The position numbers were made by a program, and so were the translations under genes. From Cohnella sp. OV330 (lineage in GTDB: Bacteria > Bacillota > Bacilli > Paenibacillales > Paenibacillaceae), in contig NZ_FOKE01000007.1 in assembly GCF_900112065.1 (NCBI RefSeq), positions 124,001 through 188,000 of the forward strand: 64,000 nt of DNA. Direction: 5' to 3'. The notes below the pieces were generated by a model that was not told the DNA's origin, ran no database searches, and saw only the letters and a list, made by a program, of their open reading frames with translations. Each line of letters starts with the position of its first letter. Positions within the stretch are counted from its first letter, which is position 1. Shown here piece by piece: positions 52,145-60,345 of the stretch.

Positions 52145-52834
52145 ATGGAACAACGCGCTTATATGTTAAGGGAAATGCCGGAAGAAGAAAGGCCGCGCGA
52201 ACGGATGCAGAGCCGGGGCGCCGCGGCGCTCAGCCACGCCGAGCTGCTGGCCATCCTGCTGCGCACGGGCACTAAAAACGAGTCCGCGATCCACCTTGCG
52301 CAGCGCATACTGAACGAATGCGGCGGGCTTCGCAGATTGGCCGAGCGCGCTTGGGACGAGCTCATACATATCAAGGGCATCGGACCGGCCAAGGCGCTCG
52401 AGCTGCAAGCTTCGATCGAACTCGGCAGGCGCATGGCCCGCGCGCGGCTGCCCGAGATGCCTCGCATTCAGCGTCCGCAGGACGCCTCCGAGCTGCTGAT
52501 GGAGGAAATGCGGCATTTGCGCGAAGAGCGCTTCGTTTGTCTGTTTCTCGATACGAAAAACCAGGTCATCGGCATGGACACGCTCTCCGTCGGCTCCCTG
52601 AGCGCGGCCATCGTGCATCCTCGCGAGGTTTACCGCGCGGCCATCCGCCGCAGCAGCGCCTCTATCATCTGCGCGCACAACCATCCTAGCGGAGATCCGA
52701 GCCCGAGCGCGGAAGATATAGCGCTCACCCGGAGGCTTGCCGAAGCCGGCCAACTGGTCGGCATCGAATTGCTCGACCATTTGGTAATCGGTGACAATCG
52801 CTTTGTAAGTTTGAAGGAGCTGGGCTCCTTGTAA
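52145..52834 (+). CDS. radC: RadC/YsxA family JAB-domain protein
   Basis: 229 residues. N-terminal helix-hairpin-helix UPF0758-N region (AALSHAELLAILLRTGTKNESA, IKGIGPAKALEL), then a JAB/MPN metalloprotease-like domain with the zinc motif ICAHNHPSGDPSPSAED near 172-188 and upstream FLDTKNQVIG. Historically named for DNA repair, but a repair role is not established. The 133-base gap after maf contains nothing recognised. The mreB promoter overlaps its 3' end. Confidence 0.92.
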   Translation: MEQRAYMLREMPEEERPRERMQSRGAAALSHAELLAILLRTGTKNESAIHLAQRILNECGGLRRLAERAWDELIHIKGIGPAKALELQASIELGRRMARARLPEMPRIQRPQDASELLMEEMRHLREERFVCLFLDTKNQVIGMDTLSVGSLSAAIVHPREVYRAAIRRSSASIICAHNHPSGDPSPSAEDIALTRRLAEAGQLVGIELLDHLVIGDNRFVSLKELGSL

Positions 52835-52840
52835 TATAAT
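52811..52840 (+). promoter_or_regulatory. candidate sigma-A promoter of mreB
   Basis: TTGAAG (52811-52816), an 18-base spacer and TATAAT (52835-52840), overlapping the last codons of radC and 34 bases before mreB. Confidence 0.4.
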
Positions 52841-52873
52841 ATACAGGATTGTCCCAACAGGAGGTTACAAAGC

Positions 52874-53899
52874 ATGTTCGGTGGATTTACACGAGACCTG
52901 GGTATCGACCTGGGCACAGCTAACACATTGGTATACGTCAAAGGCAAAGGCATCGTCGTCAGGGAGCCCTCCGTGGTCGCCCTTCGTACCGATACAAAGA
53001 AGATCGAGGCAGTGGGCGAAGCAGCCAAGAAAATGATCGGACGGACCCCGGGCAATATCCGCGCCATCCGCCCGATGAAGGACGGCGTCATCGCCGACTT
53101 CGACACGACCGCCACGATGATCAAGTACTTTTTGAATCGCGCCCAGAAGCAGCGTTCCTTCCCTTCGCGTCATCCTAACGTGATGATTTGCGTGCCTTCC
53201 GGCATTACCGCCGTCGAGAAGCGCGCGGTCGAAGACGCCGCCAAGCAAGCCGGCGCGCGCGACGCCGTCACGATCGAAGAGCCGTTCGCGGCCGCCATCG
53301 GCGCGGATTTGCCCGTTTGGGAGCCGACCGGCAGCATGGTCGTCGACATCGGCGGCGGCACGACCGAAGTCGCGGTCATCTCGCTCGGCGGCATCGTCAC
53401 GAGCCGCTCGATCCGCGTAGCCGGCGACGAGATGGACGAGGCGATCATGCAGTACATCAAGCGCCTCTACAATTTGATGATCGGCGAGCGCACGAGCGAG
53501 CAGCTCAAGATGGAGATCGGCTCGGCTATGCCGCTCGACAAGATGGAGTCGATCGAGATTCGCGGCCGCGACTTGGTCACCGGCCTGCCGAAGACACTCG
53601 CCATCACGTCCGACGAGATCACCGAGGCGCTGGCCGACACCGTGAACGCGATCGTCGACGCCGTCAAGGTGACGCTGGAGAAGTGCCCGCCCGAGCTATC
53701 GGCGGACATCATGGACCGCGGCATCGTGCTGACGGGAGGCGGCGGCCTGCTCCGCAATCTGGACAAGCTGCTCGCTAGAGAAACCGGCATGCCGGTCATC
53801 GTCGCAGAGAATCCCCTGGATTGCGTCGCCATCGGTACAGGTAGAGCGCTCGAGAATATCCATCTTTTCAAGACCAAGGGCTCCTCGCGCGGCCGTTAA
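52874..53899 (+). CDS. mreB: rod shape-determining protein MreB
   Basis: 341 residues. Actin-fold motifs: phosphate 1 DLGIDLGTANTLVYVKGKGIVV near 8-29, GITAVEKRAVEDAA, phosphate 2 VVDIGGGTTEVAVISLGGIV near 156-175, and the adenosine loop GIVLTGGGGLLRNLDKLL near 285. It forms membrane-associated filaments that orient cell wall synthesis. AGGAGGT precedes the ATG. First gene of mreB-mreC-mreD-minC-minD. Confidence 0.97.
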   Translation: MFGGFTRDLGIDLGTANTLVYVKGKGIVVREPSVVALRTDTKKIEAVGEAAKKMIGRTPGNIRAIRPMKDGVIADFDTTATMIKYFLNRAQKQRSFPSRHPNVMICVPSGITAVEKRAVEDAAKQAGARDAVTIEEPFAAAIGADLPVWEPTGSMVVDIGGGTTEVAVISLGGIVTSRSIRVAGDEMDEAIMQYIKRLYNLMIGERTSEQLKMEIGSAMPLDKMESIEIRGRDLVTGLPKTLAITSDEITEALADTVNAIVDAVKVTLEKCPPELSADIMDRGIVLTGGGGLLRNLDKLLARETGMPVIVAENPLDCVAIGTGRALENIHLFKTKGSSRGR

Positions 53900-53938
53900 T
53901 GCGCCGGGTACCGCCGTTCGGCGGCATGTCAGAAGCAG

Positions 53939-54811
53939 GTGATCGTTATTTTTAAATTATTCGGGACCAAACGTTTATTCATTCTCATGATCGGCTTGAT
54001 CCTTTTTATCGCAGTCATGGGTTTCACCTTGCGCCGCAGCGGCCTGACGTGGCCCGAACGCTTCGTTAACGATGCGTTCGGGACTGCGCAGGGCGCGCTG
54101 TACCGGCCGGTCGGAGCGGTCGCGGGCTTTTTCCGCGACCTCGGCCGGCTTTCCGACGTCTACAAGGAGAACGAGGAACTGCGCCGTGCGTATGCCAAAT
54201 ATACGCAGGATCAGATCCGATACAATGAGATCGCGAGCAGTAATGAGCGTTACAAGCAAGAGCTCGGATTCAAGACGAGGCAAGAGCAATTATTTACTTA
54301 TAAGTACGTCATCTCGCAGGTGATCGCGAGCGGCTCCAACCCGTACGACAAGACCATCAAGATCGATCAGGGCTCCCACGACGGCGTCAAGACCGGTATG
54401 GCGGTTGTCACGGTGGACGGTCTCGTCGGGTTGGTCAGCAAGGTATCCGAGTTCACGTCGACCGTCATGCCGATCACCGAGCTGGACCCGACCTCGCCGG
54501 ATACGATCCAGATCTCCGCAACCGTATCGGGCAAGGAACAGCAGGTGTTCGGCATCGTCGACTACGACAAAGAGAACGGCGTTATGCGAATGAGCAAGAT
54601 CGACGAGAACGCGAATGTGGCCGAGGGCGATATCGTCGTCACGTCCGGCAATGGCGGCGTGTTGCCAAAAGGCCTGGTCATTGGCAAAGTGCTGACTAAT
54701 CAAGTCGGCGACTTCGGCCTCACGCATACGGCGACGATTCAGCCGGCCGCCAAGTTCGACCATTTGTACGAAGTATTTGTCGTCATGACGCCGGATCCGG
54801 ATCAGCCATGA
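53939..54811 (+). CDS. mreC: rod shape-determining protein MreC
   Basis: 290 residues if started at GTG 53939. One N-terminal membrane helix (RLFILMIGLILFIAVMGF), a coiled coil (about 75-105, VYKENEELRRAYAKYTQDQ), then the two beta-barrel domains with NPYDKTIKIDQGSHDGVKTGMAVV and VVTSGNGGVLPKGLVIGKV, diagnostic for MreC. It links MreB to the periplasmic-side wall machinery. The start is ambiguous: GTG lies inside AGGTGATC, a match to the extended anti-ribosomal site, so an ATT at 53948 (IFKLFG) is an alternative. Overlaps mreD by 4 bases. Confidence 0.93.
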   Translation: MIVIFKLFGTKRLFILMIGLILFIAVMGFTLRRSGLTWPERFVNDAFGTAQGALYRPVGAVAGFFRDLGRLSDVYKENEELRRAYAKYTQDQIRYNEIASSNERYKQELGFKTRQEQLFTYKYVISQVIASGSNPYDKTIKIDQGSHDGVKTGMAVVTVDGLVGLVSKVSEFTSTVMPITELDPTSPDTIQISATVSGKEQQVFGIVDYDKENGVMRMSKIDENANVAEGDIVVTSGNGGVLPKGLVIGKVLTNQVGDFGLTHTATIQPAAKFDHLYEVFVVMTPDPDQP

Positions 54812-55344
54812 CGAAGATCCGTATGAACCGGGCCATCGTGGCTACGCTCGTTCTGCTGCTGATTCAGACCTCGATCCTGCCATGGCTCGTTCCGTCCGCC
54901 TGGAGCGGCCGGCTGCTGCTGCATCTTCCGTTCGTCATGACGGTTTTCGTCGCGCTGCTGGGCGGCCGTCATCGCGCTTTTTTGTTCGGCCTCGGGTTCG
55001 GTTTGCTCGAGGATATGCTTTTTTACGGCCATATGATCGGCGCGTACGCCTTCGGCATGGCGTTGATCGGTTATCTGATCGGGCACGCCTTCGAGCGCAA
55101 GCTGAGCACGCTGGCCTTCGTCCTGCTCTTGACTGGCGTAGGCAGCGGTTTGTTGGACATGCTCGTCTATTTAATATACAAGCTGTTCTCCCTGACGCAC
55201 TTAAGCGCCAGCTTCGTCTTCTACTGGCAGGTGCTGCCGACGCTGCTGCTGCACATGCTTGTTGCCTTGGCGCTCTATCTGCCGGCGCGCCGCTATTTGG
55301 TCCGGCAAGTCGTATCGCAGTCGGAGGGAGCCGAAGGCAATTGA
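54808..55344 (+). CDS. mreD: rod shape-determining protein MreD
   Basis: 178 residues with about five membrane helices (RAIVATLVLLLIQTSILPWL, LHLPFVMTVFVALLGGRHRAFLFGLGFGLLEDMLFYG, then helices to SFVFYWQVLPTLLLHMLVALALYL). The FGLGFGLLEDMLFYG stretch is the MreD signature. Part of the MreBCD elongation complex. Coupled to mreC by an ATGA overlap. Followed by a 9-bp hairpin before minC. Confidence 0.9.
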   Translation: MTKIRMNRAIVATLVLLLIQTSILPWLVPSAWSGRLLLHLPFVMTVFVALLGGRHRAFLFGLGFGLLEDMLFYGHMIGAYAFGMALIGYLIGHAFERKLSTLAFVLLLTGVGSGLLDMLVYLIYKLFSLTHLSASFVFYWQVLPTLLLHMLVALALYLPARRYLVRQVVSQSEGAEGN

Positions 55345-55381
55345 TCTTCGCGCCCGCGGCGGAGCGTAGGCACCATGCAGG

Positions 55382-55405
55382 AATTCGGGCTTTCGTGCCC
55401 GAATT
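55382..55405 (+). other. intercistronic hairpin between mreD and minC
   Basis: AATTCGGGC and GCCCGAATT form a perfect 9-bp stem with loop TTTCGT. No T-run follows, so it may be an RNA-processing or attenuating element rather than a full terminator. Confidence 0.5.
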
Positions 55406-55429
55406 GGTTAGCAGTAGGAGGGACGAGGC

Positions 55430-56092
55430 GTGAATGTCAAATCGCTAGTGACGATCAAAGGGGTCAAGGACGGACTTGTATTTTTGCTCGACGACGCCTG
55501 CGAGCTCGACGCGCTGATCGAAGAGCTCGAAGCTAAGCTTGAGAAGCACGAGCAGCAGCTCTCCGGACCGATCGTGCACATCCAGATCAAGCTCGGGGCC
55601 CGTCAGCTTTCGGAAGAAGACAAAGAGCGCATCCGCTCGATTATTCGCAAGCAGGGCAATTTTGTCGTTCAGTCGATCGAGAGCGATCCGCTTCCCGTAG
55701 GACCGGCTGACTACAGTTCATATAAGGTAGAAACGGTCACGGGCATGGTCCGGTCCGGGCAGACGCTCGAGCACGAAGGACATCTTCTGCTGCTCGGAGA
55801 CGTCAATCCCGGAGGGGCCGTCCGGAGTACGGGCGATATTTATATTATGGGCGCGCTGCGAGGCGTAGCGCACGCCGGCTGCGCGGGCCATTCGGAGGCG
55901 ATCATCGCTGCGTCGCTCATGAAGCCGACGCAGCTTCGCATCGCAGAGGTCATCAGCCGGCCGCCCGACGAATGGGCCAGCGGCGAATCGTGGATGGAAT
56001 ACGCATATCTCAAGGATGGCGCCATGCAAATCGACAAAGTGGCGCATCTGCACCATATCCGCAATCGAGTCTTGCAGGCCAAAGGAGTGTAG
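55430..56092 (+). CDS. minC: septum site-determining protein MinC
   Basis: 220 residues from GTG 55430, 7 bases after AGGAGGG. The N-terminal domain (SLVTIKGVKDGLVFLLDDAC) inhibits FtsZ; the C-terminal domain has RSGQTLEHEGHLLLLGDVNPGGAVRSTGDIYIMGALRGVAHAGC, the right-handed beta-helix signature that binds MinD. Blocks division near poles. The stop is 4 bases before the minD ATG. Confidence 0.94.
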   Translation: MNVKSLVTIKGVKDGLVFLLDDACELDALIEELEAKLEKHEQQLSGPIVHIQIKLGARQLSEEDKERIRSIIRKQGNFVVQSIESDPLPVGPADYSSYKVETVTGMVRSGQTLEHEGHLLLLGDVNPGGAVRSTGDIYIMGALRGVAHAGCAGHSEAIIAASLMKPTQLRIAEVISRPPDEWASGESWMEYAYLKDGAMQIDKVAHLHHIRNRVLQAKGV

Positions 56093-56096
56093 AACG

Positions 56097-56891
56097 ATGG
56101 GTGAAGCGATAGTCGTGACATCGGGCAAGGGCGGCGTCGGCAAGACGACGACATCCGCGAATGTCGGCACGGCCCTGGCGCTCATGGGCAAAAAGGTATG
56201 CATGATCGACACCGATATCGGCCTGCGCAATCTCGACGTCGTGATGGGTCTCGAAAACCGGATCATTTACGATCTGATCGACGTGGCCGAAGGACGCTGC
56301 CGCTTGAACCAAGCGCTCGTGAAGGACAAGCGCTTCGACGAGCTGTATATGCTGCCTGCCGCGCAAACAAAGGATAAAAACGACATTTCGCCCGATCAAG
56401 TACGCAAGATCGTGGAGGAGCTCAAGCCCGACTTCGATTATATCATTATCGACTGTCCGGCAGGGATCGAGCAGGGCTTCCGCAATGCGATCGCCGGCGC
56501 CGATCATGCGATCGTCGTGACGACGCCTGAAAACGCGGCCGTCCGCGACGCCGATCGGGTTATCGGCCTGCTTGAAAAGACGAACATCTCGCAGCCCAAG
56601 CTCATCATCAACCGGATTCGGCCGAATCTGCTGAAGAGCGGGGACATGCTGGAGGTCGACGATATTATCCAAGTGCTGGCGATCGACTTGATCGGCATCG
56701 TGCCGGACGACGAGGACGTCATCAAGGCGGCTAACCAGGGCGAACCGACCGTCATGAATCCGAATTCCCGCGCCGCGATGGCCTATCGCAACGTCGCGCG
56801 CCGCATTCTCGGCGAGACGGTGCCGCTTATGCATCTGGACGAAAAGGCCGGCGTGTTCAGGCGCATGCGCAAGTTTCTCGGAATGGGTTGA
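56097..56891 (+). CDS. minD: septum site-determining protein MinD
   Basis: 264 residues from ATG 56097, 9 bases after AAGGAG. Deviant Walker A GKGGVGKTTTSANVG (10-24), switch I DTDIGLRNLD, and DCPAGIEQGF with the Walker B Asp. The C-terminal VFRRMRKFLGMG is an amphipathic membrane-targeting helix. An ATPase that recruits MinC to the membrane. Followed 6 bases later by the RodA/FtsW-family gene. Confidence 0.96.
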   Translation: MGEAIVVTSGKGGVGKTTTSANVGTALALMGKKVCMIDTDIGLRNLDVVMGLENRIIYDLIDVAEGRCRLNQALVKDKRFDELYMLPAAQTKDKNDISPDQVRKIVEELKPDFDYIIIDCPAGIEQGFRNAIAGADHAIVVTTPENAAVRDADRVIGLLEKTNISQPKLIINRIRPNLLKSGDMLEVDDIIQVLAIDLIGIVPDDEDVIKAANQGEPTVMNPNSRAAMAYRNVARRILGETVPLMHLDEKAGVFRRMRKFLGMG

Positions 56892-56897
56892 TCTCAA

Positions 56898-58046
56898 TTG
56901 CTTAACCGACTTAAAAAAATCGATCTGATCATGCTGCTGTGCCTGGTCGGCTTCATGGGGATCAGCGCGCTGCTCGTGCGCAGCGCAACGAGTACCGATG
57001 TCGGATATTCCGGCAAGGACATTCAGCAGCTCGTCTTCTACGGCGCGGGATTCGTGCTGATCGTGCTCGTTACGCTGTTCGATTACCGGCTGCTGCTGAA
57101 GACCTGGTACGTATGGTACGGCATCGGCCTCGTACTGCTTGTCGCCGTTTATTTTCTGGCGCCGCCGATCAACGGGGCCAAGAGTTGGTTCCAACTGCCT
57201 GGCGGCATGTTGTTCCAGCCCGCGGAGATCGTGAAGATTTTCTTGATTCTAGCCGTCGCATGGCTGATGGGCAGGAGGCAGGGAGATCCGCTCTCCATGC
57301 GCAAGGACGTACTGCTCATCGCGGCGGTCTCGTTCGTGCCGTTTTTGCTCGTCATGATCCAGCCCGACCTCGGTAACGCGACCATTTACGTATTTATCGT
57401 GCTCGGCATGCTCTGGATCGGCAACGTGCGGTATTCATACGTTCTCATCGGCCTTGCCGTCGTCGTTGGCGGTGTCGTATTGTTCTACACGCTGTTCAAT
57501 ACGTACAACACGGAAATTCAGACGTATCTCGAAGGGCACGAAAAAGGTCACTGGTACGAGCGGATCAATACTTATATTCATCCCGAAGAAGCGTCGGCGG
57601 ACGCGAGGCGCCAGACCGAGTACGCCAAGATCGCCATCGGATCAGGCGGACTGGCCGGCGACGGATACATGCAGGGCGAGTCCAAAAACCGGAAGTTTAT
57701 CCCCTACACGTATTCGGACTCGATCTTCGTCGTCGTCGGGGAGGAGTTCGGCTTCCAAGGCGCTGCGGTGCTGCTGCTGCTGTATTTCGTCTTTATTTAC
57801 CGGATGATTATAATCGCTTACCAGTGTATCGATATCAAAGGCTCGTTCATCATTATCGGCATCGCTTCGATGCTGGTCTTCCAGATTTTCCAGAACATCG
57901 GCATGATGATCGGACTTATGCCGCTTACGGGCATCACGCTGCCTTTCGTCAGTTACGGCGGCACTTCGCTTCTGCTTAACATGCTGTCCATCGGGCTCGT
58001 GTTCAGCATCAGGGCGCATCAAGAGAAATACACGCTTGAAGATTAA
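56898..58046 (+). CDS. RodA/FtsW/SpoVE family SEDS protein
   Basis: 382 residues from TTG 56898. About ten membrane helices in the SEDS pattern: LKKIDLIMLLCLVGFMGISALLVRSAT, INGAKSWFQLPGGMLFQPAEIVKIFLILAVAW, MIQPDLGNATIYVF, the large outer loop with QTEYAKIAIGSGGLAGDGY, and TGITLPFVSYGGTSLL near 345-360. SEDS proteins polymerise peptidoglycan glycan strands with a partner class B PBP. Position after minD suggests RodA-type elongation function, but FtsW or SpoVE roles cannot be excluded. A ribosome site is weak (GGGTTGATC). Ends at a long hairpin. Confidence 0.9.
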   Translation: MLNRLKKIDLIMLLCLVGFMGISALLVRSATSTDVGYSGKDIQQLVFYGAGFVLIVLVTLFDYRLLLKTWYVWYGIGLVLLVAVYFLAPPINGAKSWFQLPGGMLFQPAEIVKIFLILAVAWLMGRRQGDPLSMRKDVLLIAAVSFVPFLLVMIQPDLGNATIYVFIVLGMLWIGNVRYSYVLIGLAVVVGGVVLFYTLFNTYNTEIQTYLEGHEKGHWYERINTYIHPEEASADARRQTEYAKIAIGSGGLAGDGYMQGESKNRKFIPYTYSDSIFVVVGEEFGFQGAAVLLLLYFVFIYRMIIIAYQCIDIKGSFIIIGIASMLVFQIFQNIGMMIGLMPLTGITLPFVSYGGTSLLLNMLSIGLVFSIRAHQEKYTLED

Positions 58047-58060
58047 ATATGCTTTGCCAT

Positions 58061-58108
58061 ACAGCCGTCCCGTCGCGTCTGCTTCAAAGACGCCGGGACG
58101 GCTGTTTG
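58061..58108 (+). terminator. long hairpin terminator after the SEDS gene
   Basis: ACAGCCGTCCCG pairs with CGGGACGGCTGT, enclosing a second stem GCGTCT/AGACGC; only three T follow, so efficiency is uncertain. Confidence 0.65.
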
Positions 58109-58128
58109 CGTCCGCAGAGGTCTATGAG

Positions 58129-58157
58129 GTCTATTCCTTGTCCTCTAGCCATAAGGT
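58129..58157 (+). promoter_or_regulatory. possible sigma-E promoter of spoIVFA
   Basis: GTCTATT (58129-58135), a 14-base spacer and CATAAGGT (58150-58157). Weak match; offered because spoIVF is sigma-E controlled in B. subtilis and a terminator separates it from the SEDS gene. Confidence 0.25.
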
Positions 58158-58187
58158 GTTAGAAGTAGAGGACAAGGAGGGCTCGGC

Positions 58188-59396
58188 ATGGCGAAGAAAC
58201 CGGACAAGCGGGAGGCGGGACGGGCGGGGAGAGCCGAGGGGAAAGCGGGTCCCGGAGGGGGCGCGCCGTCGGCGCCGTACGCGTACAGACCGTATTCGCC
58301 GGAGGAGCTGGAGGCCGATCCCGAACTGTGGTGGAAGGAACGACAGCGTCAACTTCGGATGAGCGCCGCTTGGAGCCCGATCGTGAAGACAAGACGGCGC
58401 GCCGAATACGACGGAATGGCGGCTGGCGCCGGTCCGAAGGGCAACCTGCGAATCGGCGGCGAGAGGACGCTGGGCGATCTGCCTGTTGCCGGCGCCGGCA
58501 TTCGAAACGAGCATGATGCCGGGATCGCTCCCCTTGCTGGCGGAACGGCCGGCGCTTCTAGCGTGTTCGGGGGCGGACGAACAGTAGGCGGAGCTGCAGG
58601 GGGAACTCTAGGCGGAAATGCGAGCGCGACTGTCGGTGGAACCGTCGGCGGAACCGCCGGAGGCGCAGGTCTATACGGGAGCGGCGCCCCGATCGCGCCT
58701 TGGTACAACGATCCGGCCGGGCCGAACGCGGGGCGCTGGCCGCCCGGCGGGAGCGATGGAAGACGGGGCATGCTTGCGCGGCTGCGAAGGGGATTCGTCA
58801 TGCGCGCGGCAGTCGCCCTGCTGCTGTACGGTGCGGCCTGGGGCTGGCTGAAGTGGGATTTGCCGGGCCGGGGAGAAGCCGAAGCGTGGATGACGGTTGC
58901 GGTGACTCAAGACATGGATTTCTCCGCCGCCGAAGCTTGGTACGGCCGCATGTTCGGCGATTCGCCATCCTTTCTGCCTGTCTTCCGCCGAGGTGCGAGC
59001 GACGTCGAGGAAGTGACCGCGGAGTGGGACGGCCAAGAGACGGTGGCGCCCGTTCAGGGCCGCGTAGCGGAGACCTTCAAGCAAAACGGCAGCGGCGTGA
59101 GGATCGAGGCGGCTCCGGGCAGCGCGGTGAACGCCGTCCATAGCGGCCGAGTCATCCAGGTCACGTCGTCCTCCCAAGGAGACGCGACCGTCCTCGTGCA
59201 GCATGCAGGGCGGATCGTAACCGTCTACGGGGGCGTAAGCGCGGCTTCGGTACGGGCGGATGATTGGGTCGAGGCGGGCGGCAAGCTCGGCGTGCTCGGG
59301 CCGGCGGCGGACGGCGCGGGCGTGCGCATCCTTTATTTCGCGATTCGCCTGGGCGACCGGCCGCTCGATCCGCAGGAAGTGATTCCTTTTGATTAA
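58188..59396 (+). CDS. spoIVFA: SpoIVFA-like protein with M23 peptidase-type domain
   Basis: 402 residues. A polar N-terminal region with PYAYRPYSPEELEADPELWWKERQRQ is followed by a Gly/Ala/Thr-rich segment (about 115-175: repeats of GGT, VGG, AGG), one membrane helix (VMRAAVALLLYGAAWGWLKW, about 205-225), and a lysostaphin/M23-like beta domain (VAPVQGRVAETFKQNGSGVRIEAAPGSAVNAVHSGRVI ... VQHAGRIVTVYGGV). Full catalytic zinc ligands are not evident. In B. subtilis SpoIVFA holds and inhibits the SpoIVFB protease until the SpoIVB signal arrives. Overlaps spoIVFB by 8 bases. Confidence 0.82.
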   Translation: MAKKPDKREAGRAGRAEGKAGPGGGAPSAPYAYRPYSPEELEADPELWWKERQRQLRMSAAWSPIVKTRRRAEYDGMAAGAGPKGNLRIGGERTLGDLPVAGAGIRNEHDAGIAPLAGGTAGASSVFGGGRTVGGAAGGTLGGNASATVGGTVGGTAGGAGLYGSGAPIAPWYNDPAGPNAGRWPPGGSDGRRGMLARLRRGFVMRAAVALLLYGAAWGWLKWDLPGRGEAEAWMTVAVTQDMDFSAAEAWYGRMFGDSPSFLPVFRRGASDVEEVTAEWDGQETVAPVQGRVAETFKQNGSGVRIEAAPGSAVNAVHSGRVIQVTSSSQGDATVLVQHAGRIVTVYGGVSAASVRADDWVEAGGKLGVLGPAADGAGVRILYFAIRLGDRPLDPQEVIPFD

Positions 59397-60264
59397 ACTC
59401 GGGGGAATCGTCTTCAGGTTCCACCCGCTCTTCGTGCTTCTCATGCTGCTCTCCGTGCTCACCGGCCGCTTCCAAGAGATGATCGCGCTCTTTTTTATCG
59501 TTTTGCTGCACGAGCTTGCCCATCTATGGACCGCGCTTCGCTTCGGGTGGAAAGTCCGCGAGGTCAAGCTGCTGCCGTTCGGAGGCGTCGTCGAGACGGA
59601 GGAAGCGGGCTCGGTGCCGGCGCGCGAGGAAGCGCTCGTCGCCGCGGCAGGCCCTGCGTACAACGCCTTGCTGTCCTTAGCGGCTTGGGGACTCGGCCTT
59701 GCCGGACTGATCGATCAGGCTTGGGCCGAGAATTTTGCCAGGGCGAGCGGCTTGATCGCCGCGTTCAACCTGCTGCCGGTGCTGCCGCTGGACGGCGGCA
59801 AGCTGCTGCAATGCTGGTTTTGCCTGCATTTCCCCTATCATCGCACCTTGATATGGAGCGCCCGCATCAGCCTGCTGTTCAGCGCGGCCGTCGTCCTCGG
59901 CGCTTTGTCCCCGCCGCTCTACGGCGGACTGGTGCATCTCAATTTGCTCGCGATCGGCTTGTTTTTGTTTGCCTCCAACTGGACGTACATGCGCAATCTT
60001 CCGTTCGTCTTCCTGCGCTTTCTCGTCCGCCGGGCGGAACGCGCCTCGAACCGGATCGACGCGGGGACGCTGGCGCAGCCGATCGTCGTGTCGCGCCATC
60101 GACAGCTTTCCCACGTCGTCCGATTGCTCATGAAGGAGCGCTATCACCTCGTCTATATGATGGATCACGGGAAAATCTCGCGCGTCCTGCCCGAGGGTCA
60201 GGTCATCGACGGCTTTTTGGGCAGCTTGCCGGAAGGGAATGCGGATTTTCGTTTTTTCATGTAA
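59389..60264 (+). CDS. spoIVFB: SpoIVFB-like intramembrane metalloprotease (M50)
   Basis: 291 residues from TTG 59389. Membrane helices carry the site-2 protease motifs HELAH in FIVLLHELAHLW near 40-44 and NLLPVLPLDGGKLL near 128-140, supplying two His and the Asp zinc ligand. A C-terminal domain with IVVSRHRQLSHVVRLLMKERYHLVYMMD resembles a CBS region. It cleaves pro-sigma-K in the mother cell. The start overlaps spoIVFA's stop by 8 bases with AGGAAGTGAT just upstream, giving coupling. Confidence 0.88.
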   Translation: MIKLGGIVFRFHPLFVLLMLLSVLTGRFQEMIALFFIVLLHELAHLWTALRFGWKVREVKLLPFGGVVETEEAGSVPAREEALVAAAGPAYNALLSLAAWGLGLAGLIDQAWAENFARASGLIAAFNLLPVLPLDGGKLLQCWFCLHFPYHRTLIWSARISLLFSAAVVLGALSPPLYGGLVHLNLLAIGLFLFASNWTYMRNLPFVFLRFLVRRAERASNRIDAGTLAQPIVVSRHRQLSHVVRLLMKERYHLVYMMDHGKISRVLPEGQVIDGFLGSLPEGNADFRFFM

Positions 60265-60345
60265 AATGGGTTAAAACGGCTGTATTCCGCAGCCCGGACA
60301 GCGATCGCTGCGGGATATGCGGGACCGTTCGCCCAGGAGGTAGGC

